Below, in pieces: positions 17,586 through 28,236 of a stretch of DNA of 64,000 nucleotides. Position numbers and translations under genes: made by a program. Where the stretch lies: positions 248,001 to 312,000 of the forward strand of contig CM017447.1 in the NCBI GenBank assembly GCA_007674295.1. The letters are read 5' to 3'. The DNA comes from Antonospora locustae (Eukaryota; Microsporidia). How positions within the stretch are numbered: the first letter of the stretch is position 1; each line of letters opens with the position of its first letter. Under the pieces are notes generated by a model, which worked only from the letters and a program-made list of their open reading frames with translations, had not been told where the DNA came from and searched no databases.

Positions 17586-20500
17586 ATGTGCAGGGGCATG
17601 AAACGGAACAAGAAGGCTAGCAGTCTCGACTTTGGCGAGATAATGGCTAGCAAAAAGACCGTGGAGGAGGTCTATCAGAAGAAGACACCAATCGAGCATA
17701 TTCTTCTGCGTCCAGACACATACATTGGGTCTGTTGAGAACGAGTCACAGCCAATGTATGTCTGGGACGACGAATCCGGGAAGATTTTGCAGAAGACAAT
17801 TAATTATGTTCCTGGCCTGTACAAGATATTTGATGAAATCATAGTCAACGCTGCAGATAACAAAATTCGCGATTCCAAAATGGACATGATAAAGATAACT
17901 ATAGACCGAGAGGAGAGCTCCATATCTGTGTACAACAACGGAAAAGGCGTTCCGATAAGAATGCACGCAAGAGAGAAGGTATATGTACCTGAGCTCATAT
18001 TTGGACAGCTTCTGACGTCTTCCAACTATGATGACAAAGAGGAAAAGGTGACTGGCGGAAGAAATGGGTATGGTGCTAAGCTGTGCAACATATTCAGTAG
18101 AGAGTTTATTGTTGAAACCAGCGACTCTGAGGTTGGATTGCGGTACTACCAAAGGTACTTTAACAACATGTCTGGAAGAGACGAACCAGTGATAACCAAG
18201 TGCAGTGGTAGCGACTTCACGCAAATCACGTTCAAGCCAGACCTTAAGCGCTTCAACATGGAGAGGCTTGACGATGACTTTGTGTCCTTGATAAAAAAGC
18301 GTGTGTATGACCTATCTGGAATAGTCAAAGACGTAAGAGTCTTTCTAAATGGCGAGCAAATTCACATTAGAAACTTCAAGGATTATGTAGGGTTATATCT
18401 GCAGAGCGATCAGAAGGTCGTGCATGAAAAGGTGAATGAAAGGTGGGAGGTTGTTGTGACGCTCTCAGAAGAACAGTTTCAGCAGGTAAGCTTCGTTAAT
18501 GGGATATGCACGTCAAAGGGTGGAACACACATAGTACATGTCTCGACCAGCTCATAGACCCGATAGCAGAGCAGGTGAAAAAGAAGGAGAAGGGCCTGGT
18601 TATTCGCCCCTTTCAGGTCAAGTCGTGCCTATTTCTCTTTGTCAACACGCTCATAGTGAACCCGGCGTTTGACTCACAGACAAAGGAAAACATGACACTG
18701 AGGGCATCGTCCTTTGGGTCAAGATGCACCATTAGTGACGAATTTGTAAAGAATGTCATGAAGACCGGCATAGTTGAAAGAATTACGGCCTTTGCTAAAA
18801 TAAAGCAGGCACAGCAACTGAGGAAGACAGACGGAACTAAGACGGGAAAACTAAGCGGAATACCAAAGCTAACAGATGCAAACATGGCTGGCACGCGGCA
18901 ATCACAGAAGTGCACGCTGATTTTGACTGAGGGAGACTCTGCAAAGACACTCGCAATAAGTGGGCTCAGCATTGTTGGCCGTGATCTCTACGGTGTGTTT
19001 CCTCTGAGAGGCAAGCTTCTGAACGTGAGAGAGGCATCGCACAAGCAAATTATGGAGAACCAAGAGATAAATGCTATAAAAAAGATACTAGGGCTTCAGC
19101 ACGGAAAGACATATGAGACAACAGAAAGCCTGAGATACGGGCATGTGATGATAATGACAGACCAGGACCATGATGGATCGCACATCAAGGGACTGATAAT
19201 CAACTTTTTTGACCACTTTTTTCCGTCTTTGCTGCTTATTCCTGAGTTTCTGCAAGAGTTTATCACGCCAATTGTCAGGGCAACGTGGAAGGGCGAGAGA
19301 ATCGACTTCTACACAATTCCAGAATACGAAAAGTGGAAGGAGGAGGACCCTGACTTCAAGCGGTACAGCATCAAGTACTACAAGGGTCTCGGAACATCAA
19401 CGGCGCAGGATGCAAGAGACTACTTTAGCAACATCTCAAAACATGTTAAAAGCTTCTGCCCTCTGTCTGCAGACGACAAAATGCTAGTCGACTTGGCATT
19501 CAACAAGAAAAAGGCAGATGCACGCAAGAACTGGCTGAAGAATTTCATTCAAGGAACGTTTTTGGACCATAGCAACTCAAAGATACTGATTTCGGACTTT
19601 GTCAACAAGGAGCTAATTCTGTTTTCCATGGCAGACAACGTGCGAAGTATTCCTTCGGTAGTAGACGGTCTTAAGCCTGGACAAAGAAAGGTCATATTTT
19701 GCTGCTTCAAGAGAAACCTGAAAGAAGAGATCAAGATCGCACAGCTTGTGGGGTATGTGTCCGAGAAGTCAGCATATCATCATGGAGAGGTATCCCTTGC
19801 ATCTACAATCATCAACTTGGCACAAGACTTCGTGGGGTCAAACAACATAAACCTACTCTTGCCCATTGGGCAGTTCGGAACACGACTCATGGGTGGAAAG
19901 GACTCGGCCTCTCCTAGATACATATTCACGTCGCTTTCTCCGCTAGCCCGGCTTATTTTTAAAGGATGCGACGACCCCATCCTGAATTTTTTAAATGAGG
20001 ACAACCAGAGCATAGAGCCTGACTTCTACGTGCCCATAATACCAATGGTCTTGGTAAACGGTGCGGAGGGAATAGGAACAGGGTGGTCTACATCAATTCC
20101 AACATTCTGTCCTCAAAAGATAGCACAGAACATAATAAACATGATAGATGAGAGAGATCCCGAGTCAATGATTCCTTTCTACAAAAACTTCAAGGGTACC
20201 ATAGAGGAGGTGGGAGAGGGAAAGTACAAGGTTAGCGGAGTGTTTAGCATAAGTGGAAACAGCATGGAGATAACAGAGCTTCCTGTTGGAGTATGGACAC
20301 AGACATATAAGGAGTTTTTGGACCAGCTTCTGGCTGATGGTGAAATAAGAGACTTCAAAGAGTACCATACAGAGAGAGATGTGAATTTTCTAATTAGGTT
20401 TTCGGGAGATTCAATGCTTTCAGGAAAGAAGTCTGATGTTGAGAAAAAAATGAAACTCTGCACAACGATAAGTCTAAGCAATATGGTGTGCTTTGACAGA

Positions 20501-21160
20501 AATGGATGCATAAAGAGATATGATACACCAATAGAGATTCTGCGCGAGTTCTACAATATAAGGCTGGAGTACTATGTCAAGCGCAAGGAGCAGCTTCTCA
20601 GGTCCTTGAGAGAAGAGGTAGACAGGCTTGAAAACAAGGTTTCCTTCATCAGTGAAGTTGTAAATGGCACACTTGCAATAAGTGGAAGAAAGAGGTCTGA
20701 GATTGTGAATGATCTTGTGCACAGAGACTACAAAAAAATAGATGATGACTATGAATATTTACTGTCTATGCCAATATTGAGCTTGACGCTTGAGAAGATA
20801 GATAAACTGAACCTGGAGAGAGATTCCAAGAAAAACGAGCTTGAGTGGCTTCTTAGCATGTCTCCTAAGATGCTGTGGAAGAGCGACCTTGAGATATTTG
20901 TTAAAGCTTATGAGCAGCACATAGCGTGTGAGCGCAGCAGCGACAGCGAGGCTCCAAAAAGAAAAAGGAAAAAGGCAAGTACAGAGAGCATTAGAAAAAG
21001 GAGTGCCAACAGAAAGCCAGATGCTGTGAAAAAGCATGAGTTTGAAGCACCTATATTTGAAAAGGGGAAGGCTACTGCTAGTAAGAATAAAACAAAGAAG
21101 ATAGATAATTCTGAAAAGCCGTGGGAAAAATACAACGTGATTCTCTCTGATTCCGAATAA
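17586..21160 (+). CDS. TOP2: DNA topoisomerase II, with a single frame break near 18542
   Basis: Type IIA topoisomerase of about 1190 residues that passes DNA duplexes through each other. All core parts are present: GHKL ATPase motifs (VYNNGKGVPI, GGRNGYGAKL), TOPRIM motifs LTEGDSAKT and MTDQDHDGSH, and catalytic Tyr (codon 19919-19921) in ASPRYIFT. The C-terminus is lysine-rich with nuclear-localisation-like PKRKRKK. The frame shifts by -1 in the ATPase-transducer region: KGGTHIVHV in one frame is followed after one missing base by DQLIDPIAEQ in another, with stop TAG in the first frame at 18555-18557. The ATG at 17586 is the first; 17598 and 17643 are alternatives. Confidence 0.93.
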
Positions 21161-21217
21161 ACAACATCTTTTATTACTCAACTGGACAAGCGGTGCCTAC
21201 AGAAGTTTTTATGATCG

Positions 21218-22375
21218 TCATTCTGATACAAAGAAAGACCATACCTTTACAACACCAACTAAAAGAGCCATTCCTATTATGTCTGAAAACGATGTGAGAA
21301 GTGGCAATGCAGACGTAGATATACCGTCGTTCAAGTTTGTGTAGTGCCTTGTTACGTGGTCCACACCGCTGAGCAATATGCATACATTCAGAAAGTAAAA
21401 CAAAATGAACAGAAAAAAGAAAGCAAGCGAAAGATGCAGAAACAGCATGTAGGCCAGAGCTGCATACATCACAGAGACAAGAGTGGAAAGAAAAAGAAGT
21501 GTATAAAAAATCCTGTCTATGTTCATGTCGGCCATGTTTTCTAGACTTGTCATCTTTTTGTTTAAGAAGATGTACGAAGTCGACCCACACAGTCCGCAGA
21601 ACACAGGTGAAAGAGCCGCCAAAGCACTGTTCTCTCTTGAGTAGTGGTCTAGCATGTACCCAGCTGTTGTGCTGAGGATGTATGTCGTCAAAAGAGCCAA
21701 GACTGTCTGCTGCGGCACACGTCTTTTGCTGGTGAGAGATATGTATATCAGAACAGGAAACAAAAAAGCAACACTTAGTGACGATATTGTGCATTCTCTT
21801 TCATAAAGCTTGTCGTACAATTCAATGAAAAAAACACAAGTTCCAACGCTTGTGAAGTCTCCAAATGACGAGATTGCTGGAAGAACGACGTTATCTGGGT
21901 TTATTTGGAGACCTAACGATACTTTTATGGCGACGATCATCATGAATATTATCAACAGGGAACTAAGAAAGCAGGACACGAGGCAGCTTGCAATAATACG
22001 AATGATGTATATGTGGCTTCTCCCTCTCATGTTTATCAAGATCTTGGCTGCAGAAAGAAGTCCCACGCTTAGGCCAATGACGATTGACTGTGACAGAACC
22101 ATGCACGAGTTGTCAAATATGTATTTGTTATACTGTGAATGCTGCATATTCGTCGAGTGGCTCATTGTTGAGAGATGCATGGCCAGTATCAATTCTGCAT
22201 TTCCCTTGAAGGACGAAATACAGCTGGATATCAGAAGTAGCGGGTACTTCTCAAAGATTCTTCTTGAAGAGCTCTGGTCAAGCCATTTACCAGTAAGCGA
22301 TAAGCCCAGAAGAGAAAAAAGAAGGCTTGGAAGCGCTTGCATAAAGAGTTGCTTTGAGAAATACCTGTGATTCAT
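21218..22375 (-). CDS. SLC41/MgtE-family magnesium transporter
   Basis: A membrane protein of 385 residues with about ten helices in two similar halves. The first half has ALPSLLFSLLGLSLTGKWLD, PLLLISSCISSFKGNAEL and LAMHLST, the last two matching the [20 protein letters not shown] block of MgtE/SLC41. A second-half equivalent is AALSPVFCGLCGST. PAISSFGDFTSVGT matches the P..SSLGD..T.G motif. No cytosolic CBS domains are present, as in eukaryotic SLC41. The start ATG at 22375 is followed by another at codon 12; either is possible. Confidence 0.9.
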   Translation of the reverse strand: MNHRYFSKQLFMQALPSLLFSLLGLSLTGKWLDQSSSRRIFEKYPLLLISSCISSFKGNAELILAMHLSTMSHSTNMQHSQYNKYIFDNSCMVLSQSIVIGLSVGLLSAAKILINMRGRSHIYIIRIIASCLVSCFLSSLLIIFMMIVAIKVSLGLQINPDNVVLPAISSFGDFTSVGTCVFFIELYDKLYERECTISSLSVAFLFPVLIYISLTSKRRVPQQTVLALLTTYILSTTAGYMLDHYSRENSALAALSPVFCGLCGSTSYIFLNKKMTSLENMADMNIDRIFYTLLFLSTLVSVMYAALAYMLFLHLSLAFFFLFILFYFLNVCILLSGVDHVTRHYTNLNDGISTSALPLLTSFSDIIGMALLVGVVKVWSFFVSE

Positions 22376-22692
22376 GTTTGTTGTTCTGGAATGGTTTCAT
22401 TCAAGAGTGATCTGGCGACGATATGTTTCGGACTGTATCAAAATATGCAACACTGACACATTCTGATTCCGCTTGAAAGTGCTTCAGGCACAGATGCGCA
22501 CCATGGAGGCTTTGGAGAAGTAAAACAGCATAAATAGTTATGAATCTTTGAGGTTTTTGACCCACAAGTCCGCTCAATTTCTTCCATGCCCTGTTCAACT
22601 GTAACAGCAAACATTTTCAAGCCTATTTCTGACTAGGCAAAGATCATTATAATCGTAGATCAAAAATAAATATTTTACCGCAAACAGAACCT
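22376..22692. other. Intergenic divergent upstream region, no gene
   Basis: The 317-nt region between the divergent SLC41 and HSF-type genes. A 60-residue minus-strand frame at 22438-22620 has no family features and is not accepted. The A/T-rich end (ATAAATATTTT near 22670) may be the HSF gene core promoter. Confidence 0.45.
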
Positions 22693-23439
22693 ATGGACAG
22701 CGCTGTAATATACAAGTCAGCAAAATTCGTAAAAAGACTCTACAAAATTGTAAATGACCCTGAGATTAGGGAAATACATTGGAGCAAATCTGGAAAATCC
22801 TTTGTCATTCCGAACAAAGAAGCTTTTATGAAAAACACACTGCCTCTCATATCAAAAACAAAGGAGTATGCTGCATTTGTGCGGCTTCTCAACCACTACG
22901 GGTTCACAAAAGTGCCCAGCCCCAGCGAAGGCTGGGAAGAGTACACACACAGTAATTTTGTGCGCGGAGGAGAAAGAAACCTTGTATTTATAACTCGTAC
23001 GAAGGGGAGACAAACAGCACGAAAGGACGAGCTGAGCACTTATAAAAAAGAAAACCAGATCATGAGGCAGAACATGGAATATCTGAGCAACAACCAGTAC
23101 CAGCTAAATGCAGAGCTGCTGGACTTGAAGGAACGAGTAGACAAGCAGGACAAAACAATAAGCGGACTGATAGAGGTTTTGTCACGTGTGTTTGAGGTGG
23201 GCATTCAGAGCCACAAGCACAAGGCTCTTACCGGAGACAGAAGTGAACAGAGAGATCTCATGCAAGCACGCACTGACGAGAACTTAGAACCAGAAAACAA
23301 AAGGCGCATGACAAAGGATGAGCTTGAAAGATGTCTGAGTGCAAGAGATGGCGACTCAAGTAGGCTAATGCTTATTGTGCCTTCTGAAAATAAGTCCGAA
23401 GGCAAGGACGACGACCTCAGTCTGAGCGACTTTTTCTAG
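22693..23439 (+). CDS. Heat-shock-factor-type transcription regulator
   Basis: This 248-residue protein has an HSF winged-helix DNA-binding domain at residues 7 to about 105: KFVKRLYKIVNDPE, IHWSKSGKSFVIPNKEAF, FVRLLNHYGFTKV and SNFVRGGERNL match the HSF pattern (F..KL....D......I.W...G.SF.I.....F; SFVRQLN.YGF.K; F.RG....L..I.R). A heptad region for oligomerisation follows, about 115-170 (ENQIMRQNMEYLSNNQYQLNAE). The tail is acidic and ends DDLSLSDFF. It could be Hsf1 or a paralogue such as Mga1/Sfl1. Confidence 0.95.
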   Translation: MDSAVIYKSAKFVKRLYKIVNDPEIREIHWSKSGKSFVIPNKEAFMKNTLPLISKTKEYAAFVRLLNHYGFTKVPSPSEGWEEYTHSNFVRGGERNLVFITRTKGRQTARKDELSTYKKENQIMRQNMEYLSNNQYQLNAELLDLKERVDKQDKTISGLIEVLSRVFEVGIQSHKHKALTGDRSEQRDLMQARTDENLEPENKRRMTKDELERCLSARDGDSSRLMLIVPSENKSEGKDDDLSLSDFF

Positions 23440-23686
23440 TCTACAAGGCAATCCCTTTTATGCTAGAAAATCACCTACGCGCCTTTTACTTGTTAGTTTT
23501 GCAGCAGTTATTGTGCATATTCCATAGAACCTGGGAATAAAAATGTTATTTGTCTTCACTCACACAGTAACGTTCTCTTGTCCCTTAAAGCTAGCTCCTG
23601 TGATTTCTGGACATTATCTGCACGATCGTCAGTGCTTTATGGGCTGCTGCTTGAATATTTCGCATTTAGTCGCAAACAATGCCCCT

Positions 23687-23944
23687 ATGGCACAAATACA
23701 AAATGTGCTACTAAAGAAAGAGATGAGTTTTGACAAAATGCTCGAGATGAAGATATTTGGAATGTTTTTACTGCTTTTCATTGTCCCCACTGGAATTATT
23801 CTTCTTTCGCACACATACTACAGCAAGAACGATACTCTGCTTTCTCTACTTGCCGTGACCTCGATGATACTCATACTGGCTCGAATATTCTACTATACCA
23901 GAAAGCTTGACTTTCGTGACGAGTCCTTTGAGAAGTATGATTAG
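23687..23944 (+). CDS. VMA21: Small two-helix membrane protein, Vma21-like
   Basis: 85 residues from the ATG at 23687 (MAQIQNVLLKKEMSFDKM). Two hydrophobic helices are separated by a short loop: MFLLLFIVPTGIILLSHTYY and LLSLLAVTSMILILARIFYY, followed by a charged tail ending DESFEKYD. Size, the proline in helix one and the topology fit Vma21, the ER assembly factor for the V-ATPase membrane sector. The tail does not show a clean dilysine signal. The match is by pattern only. An upstream non-conserved extension of the frame to 23543 is not used. Confidence 0.5.
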   Translation: MAQIQNVLLKKEMSFDKMLEMKIFGMFLLLFIVPTGIILLSHTYYSKNDTLLSLLAVTSMILILARIFYYTRKLDFRDESFEKYD

Positions 23945-24043
23945 CGTGTGTGCATTATGCATCTCTGAGAATATGGTAATTCTCTTCAAAGCATGCCTAC
24001 AGGTATTTATAATGATGTCTTCTAGAATAAAGATGCATTGCCC

Positions 24044-25840
24044 ATGCATTTTTATTTCCAGTATCTATCAACACGTAGCGGCAAGGCTGTTCTTCTTTTC
24101 TTCGACAAAAAACGCTACATGTTTAACTGCTTCGAGGGATTCCAGAGGTACTCTATTGAGAAAAGGATTAAACTTTGCTCCCTAAACGCCATCTTCTTAT
24201 GCACAGCAAATGCCATTCCACCGCTTATTGGCACATACTTAACAATTGGAGATTCCGGCAAAAGTGAAATATGCATTGTTGGCACTCCAAGATACGAGCA
24301 GATTTTTAAGCATGCCAGGGCTTTTGCATGCAGAAAGAACTTGAAGTGTTGTTTTTTAAGGCAGTACAGAGACGAGATTATAAGTGTCATTACGTTGAAT
24401 CTCGACAGCGAGTGTACGTATGTTGTGAGCCTCCCCACAATTCGGGGAAAGCTTCTGGTAGAAAAGCTTCCCAAGGAACTTCCTAAGGTGCTGTATTCGC
24501 AGCTTTGTAAAAGACAAAAGGTTGTGTGTAACGGTGCAACATATGACGGAAACAACTTTCTAGAGGAGGATGTATGTCCTGAACAAGTTGCTATTGTATA
24601 TTCCACCAAAAACTATGAAGCACTAAAAGCAAGGCTTGAGGGGTTTTCCGTTGGTGTTTTTATCGTTTTTCACAGAAGCTGTGCTGAGTACCTAAGGATC
24701 CACTTCGGTGGCACGTTCTATGTTCTTGAAGACACTTGCTTCGTGGAGTTCACATCCTTCTATGCAGCACAGGTAAAAGCCAACGAAGTCGACGAGAACT
24801 ACATTATTCCATCGCCAGGGTCTGTGTCTGATTATGCACAAAGTTCTTGCAAAGAAGCCTGTCTCAGAGCTAGCTTTCTGCACAGCGGAGACTCTCTTAG
24901 CTTCTGCAAAAAGCGCAACGAGTACCGTGTACTGAAGAGCGAGCAGACCCCTTATTATGCAACACAGAGACTGCCCAGTAAAGCACCGGCGTTGTTTTTT
25001 CTTGGAACCGGTTGTGCCATGCCGTCCAAGTACAGAAATGTCTCATCGATCTTGGTAGATGGAACGACAGCGTCATATCTTCTAGACTGTGGTGAGGACA
25101 CGCTCTACCAGATACATAGGGCATTTGGGTCCTTTGATATCATCAGGAACCTGAATTTTATATTTATTTCTCACTCGCATGCTGACCACCACCTAGGCCT
25201 TGTGAGTGTTCTTAGACAATGCCTTGTGCAAGGTGTCCATATAAGGGTGTTCGCACCGTCAAGCATCAGAGCATTTGTAAGTGCATTTTTTGATGAAACA
25301 TTCTTTGACTTTCACGAAACAGACAGGGCCGTGGCCCTGAGAGAGGCTTTTAGGCGTAAAAACACCACGAGCGATGCTTTTCAGAACTTCGTCTTGACGT
25401 TTGATTTTGGATATAAGCTTCATGTGTGCGGTGTGTCTCACAGCATAGATGCCTGTGGGGCTCTTGTGAGTATGGACTTCCTGAGTGTTGCATACTCTGG
25501 AGATACCATGCCAGACATGCTTTTCCAGACAATGGCAAGCAAGTGCGATGTGCTTGTGCATGAGGCAACGTTTGATGATGACCTTGACGAGCGTGCAAAG
25601 ATAACGAAGCATTCAACAGTTGGTGATGCATTGAGAGTCTGGAAGCACAGTGGTGCAAAAAGACTTGTCTTAACTCATTTGAGTCAGAGACATAAGTTAT
25701 ATTCGCTTTGCGACGCAAACGTCACGCTTGCATCTGATCTACAACGCTATCTTCCCGAAGAAAAGGAATGTCATGACAAAAAAAAGCTTGTCTGCAAAAT
25801 ACTCCGTGCTGAGTTTTCCCCAGAAAGCGATACGGAGTGA
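24044..25840 (+). CDS. TRZ1: Long-form tRNase Z (RNase Z)
   Basis: This enzyme removes 3' trailers from pre-tRNAs; the tRNA genes in this window carry no encoded CCA. The 598-residue protein has two metallo-beta-lactamase halves. The N-terminal half is degenerate and flexible-arm-like (YMFNCFEGFQRYSIEKRIKL, matching the FNCGEG.QR block). The C-terminal half is catalytic: FLGTGCAMPSKYRNVSSI, LLDCGEDTLYQI, the metal motif HSHADHH at residues 377-383, SGDTMP and HEATFDDDL, and LTHLSQR. The true start is taken as ATG 24044, since the frame further up has no ATG. Long-form architecture equals Trz1/ELAC2. Confidence 0.95.
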   Translation: MHFYFQYLSTRSGKAVLLFFDKKRYMFNCFEGFQRYSIEKRIKLCSLNAIFLCTANAIPPLIGTYLTIGDSGKSEICIVGTPRYEQIFKHARAFACRKNLKCCFLRQYRDEIISVITLNLDSECTYVVSLPTIRGKLLVEKLPKELPKVLYSQLCKRQKVVCNGATYDGNNFLEEDVCPEQVAIVYSTKNYEALKARLEGFSVGVFIVFHRSCAEYLRIHFGGTFYVLEDTCFVEFTSFYAAQVKANEVDENYIIPSPGSVSDYAQSSCKEACLRASFLHSGDSLSFCKKRNEYRVLKSEQTPYYATQRLPSKAPALFFLGTGCAMPSKYRNVSSILVDGTTASYLLDCGEDTLYQIHRAFGSFDIIRNLNFIFISHSHADHHLGLVSVLRQCLVQGVHIRVFAPSSIRAFVSAFFDETFFDFHETDRAVALREAFRRKNTTSDAFQNFVLTFDFGYKLHVCGVSHSIDACGALVSMDFLSVAYSGDTMPDMLFQTMASKCDVLVHEATFDDDLDERAKITKHSTVGDALRVWKHSGAKRLVLTHLSQRHKLYSLCDANVTLASDLQRYLPEEKECHDKKKLVCKILRAEFSPESDTE

Positions 25841-25982
25841 CTGTGTTCTCCATTACTTCCACTGCCTCATAACACAGAAGCATGGCATCACCGGTCTTGT
25901 GTCTAGTGAGAGAAAGAACACCTGATGCATTTCTCTTAGCAAGCTAATTTGCAACACCTAAATTGTTGGAAACCGAGAGCCC

Positions 25983-26264
25983 ATGCACCAAAATAAGCCT
26001 GCCATAAAAATAATAATGTGGAAGCCTGTCGCCCTATGGTCTCTGGACAAGAAAGTTGAAGTTTGTGCGATATGTAGAAACCACATCATGGACACGTGCG
26101 TGGAGTGTCAAACAACAACTACGTTGAACAAAATAGACTGTGCCGTATCCTGGGGAAAGTGCGAGCATGCATTTCATACACACTGCATTTCACAATGGCT
26201 AAAATCAAAGCACATATGTCCTCTGGACACGAAGCCATGGGAGTATATGGACAGTCATCCGTAG
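25983..26264 (+). CDS. HRT1: Rbx1/Roc1/Hrt1 RING-H2 subunit of cullin ubiquitin ligases
   Basis: 93 residues, nearly all conserved: VEVCAICRNHIMDTCVECQ, WGKCEHAFHTHCISQWLK and CPLDTKPWEY. The RING-H2 ligands C..C, C..C, C.H..H and C are all present. The IMD.C.ECQ zinc insertion and the PLD...WEY ending separate it from Apc11. Rbx1 recruits E2 enzymes to cullins in SCF-type ligases. The start is ATG 25983, or 26016 (MWKPVALWSL), which fits the usual short beta-strand lead. The gap downstream to the Rrp46 gene is about 210 nt. Confidence 0.97.
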   Translation: MHQNKPAIKIIMWKPVALWSLDKKVEVCAICRNHIMDTCVECQTTTTLNKIDCAVSWGKCEHAFHTHCISQWLKSKHICPLDTKPWEYMDSHP

Positions 26265-26478
26265 CTTCCATGTGTGCTGTAACATATGCCTCATAAAATA
26301 AGGTATGCAGAATGTTGTTCTTGTAGTAGAACACCCTGGTATTTTACTCGCATGTCCTTTGCAGAATTTGGTGTGGCTTCTGGTCACGTCTTTCAAGCTT
26401 TCGCCTCACTTTAAATACAGAGACTCTGCATAGTCTGCACCACATCTGTTTTTTTGTGGTGCCCCTCAGCTTATCCTA

Positions 26479-27033
26479 ATGAAAATAGAGTGCAGCACAG
26501 GCGTGCTCAACGAAGCCACAGGATCATCACGATTCTCACATAACGGAACGACTGTTTTTTGTGCAATACACGGTCCAGTAGACAGCCAGTGCCAGTTGAA
26601 AAATACCGCAGCCATTGAGATTAAGTGGTATGAGTCAACTATTCTCAACAACCGAATGTTAGAAAAGTATTTCTCGAGCGTCATGTCTTCCGTCATTCCG
26701 CACGTTATCATCGGAGAGCTTGATCCCTTCAAAACAATACACATTGACTTATATGTCAGTGATGCATGCAGAAACACACTATTTTGTGCATTCAATGCAG
26801 TTTTTCTTGCTCTTAGCGACGCTGGAATACCCCTTCGTGGGCTTTTTTATGCAACGTCCAGCTTTTTGGCAGAAGAGGAGGTTTTTGTCTACTTTCAGAA
26901 CAGACTTTGCTACAGACATGCGTTTGGCGAGATATCGCTAAAAGCCGAGGAAAATGCACGCAAAAACCTGGAAGAAGTGCAAGAGTATGTGGACTTTGCT
27001 TTAAAAGATAAGCTTGTGTCATCAATAATATGA
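26479..27033 (+). CDS. RRP46: Exosome core subunit, RNase PH fold (Rrp46-like)
   Basis: 184 residues with the RNase PH fold order. GVLNEATGSSRFSHNGTTVFCAIHGPVDS matches the G.L..A.GSA.F..G.T.V...V.GP.E opening of Rrp46. NTLFCAFNAVFLALSDAGIPLRGLFYAT corresponds to the A.NA..LAL.DAGI.M....A segment. Catalytic acidic and arginine residues are absent, as in the eukaryotic exosome ring. Mtr3 is the main alternative; the very short N-terminus favours Rrp46. Confidence 0.8.
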   Translation: MKIECSTGVLNEATGSSRFSHNGTTVFCAIHGPVDSQCQLKNTAAIEIKWYESTILNNRMLEKYFSSVMSSVIPHVIIGELDPFKTIHIDLYVSDACRNTLFCAFNAVFLALSDAGIPLRGLFYATSSFLAEEEVFVYFQNRLCYRHAFGEISLKAEENARKNLEEVQEYVDFALKDKLVSSII

Positions 27034-27226
27034 CTTTAAGTAACACTTTGTGAAAAAACGGATAGTCCAGCTTTCAAAACCTTTTGGTCAAAATTATGGG
27101 CACTCAGCAGTCTCTGTTTAGCGAGCAGTAGTCTCAGGGTCATCTTAACAGCTGAATTGAAACATGCGCTTAACACAGTCAAAGACACTAGCACCGTACA
27201 GCCCAAGTTACATCTGGTGCATTAAA

Positions 27227-28030
27227 TCATTCAGTGCTTGTGTCGCACTCTATCGACAGCGTATTTTCCGCAATTTCTTCTTTATATGCAGTCTTTGTAT
27301 CTGCATGCTTCTCTTCTGCGGCCAAAAAACGTTTTTTTCGTCTTCTAGGTCCTCTTTTTCTTTTTCGCTTTTTTTCTGTCTTAGAGGTGTTTGGGCATGT
27401 GATACTGTTTTCAAAAGTGTTATGTTTTTTGTGCGCTTTCTTAGTACATGTGCGCAGATTGCCTAGATCTGTGTTTCCACCAAAATAGCAGAGCTTTGCT
27501 GCAATCGAAACCATTCTGCAAATCATGCGTAATTTTCTGTTTTGGGCTTTGGTACCCTGTGCACTTAAGACGAGGGGATGGTGCGAAAGGTACGACCTCT
27601 GGCTATAAAAGCTGCTTTTGAAATATCCTATGCCTTTCAAGTTCTTGCTTGGAATTTCTGCAAGGCGCTTCAGAGAGCCTAGCTCGCAAACTATTGCTGT
27701 GCAAATGTTCTCTCCAAGTAGCTTTACAAGTACAGGAAGTTCTACAGATAGCAGTCTCTGTGCAGTTTCAAATGCCTCAAGCTGCATCTTTTCTATATCC
27801 TGAAACCGCTTCTCGCAATCGCCTACAGAGGCATGGTGTTCTTTCAGCTGGAATACAGCAAACTCCCAATTGGTGCTGTTGATACACGCAACAGGCCCTT
27901 GACTGGTGTTTCTAACTGTGAACATTGGAAACTGCCTTGTTGCTTCTGCAGTAACATCAGCACCTAGGCTTTTTATGCTTTCTACCTTCAGGCACTGCAG
28001 CTCCGTTATCTTTTTCAACAAAGGATCCAT
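27227..28030 (-). CDS. PRP31: Nop-domain protein, Prp31-like, reduced
   Basis: 267 residues. A helical stretch (about 70-100) leads into a Nop domain at about 105-185: LVKLLGENICTAIVCELGSLKRLAEIPSKNLKGIGY corresponds to the P.L..LVG...AA.L....G.L..L...P..N...LG pattern shared by Prp31, Nop56 and Nop58. HPLVLSAQGTKAQNRKLRMICRMVSIAAKL matches the H......P...R.KA.R..AAKC.LAAR block. A very basic tail (KKRKRKRGPRRRKK) follows. Small size and the tail favour Prp31 of the U4/U6 snRNP over the longer Nop56/58, but the choice is inference. Confidence 0.75.
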   Translation of the reverse strand: MDPLLKKITELQCLKVESIKSLGADVTAEATRQFPMFTVRNTSQGPVACINSTNWEFAVFQLKEHHASVGDCEKRFQDIEKMQLEAFETAQRLLSVELPVLVKLLGENICTAIVCELGSLKRLAEIPSKNLKGIGYFKSSFYSQRSYLSHHPLVLSAQGTKAQNRKLRMICRMVSIAAKLCYFGGNTDLGNLRTCTKKAHKKHNTFENSITCPNTSKTEKKRKRKRGPRRRKKRFLAAEEKHADTKTAYKEEIAENTLSIECDTSTE

Positions 28031-28236
28031 CTGCTACATGGGCTCTTTCATTGGTATTATAATTTCTTTGCACTCGTGTAGCATGTGATAAAATGCATGG
28101 GGTTTAGAATTCAAAGCGGCTTGTATGTGTCATGCACCGACACTCGCCCGTTCTGTGTGTTTATGCATCGTATCCGTAAATTAATAGCAAAGAGAAACCC
28201 TCAAAAACTAATAATAAAATATCCTTCTATTCAACA

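Noticed and set aside
18485..18530. GTAAG at 18486 in TOP2 considered as an intron 5' site explaining the frame break
   Set aside because: The sequence after it still encodes conserved SFVNGICTSKGGTH, so it is coding, not intron.
21344..22370. Long plus-strand frames opposite the SLC41-type gene
   Set aside because: They are mirror frames of a gene with clear MgtE/SLC41 motifs and have no family features.
22438..22620. 60-codon minus-strand frame between SLC41 and HSF genes
   Set aside because: Short, no recognisable motif, lies where the divergent promoters are expected.
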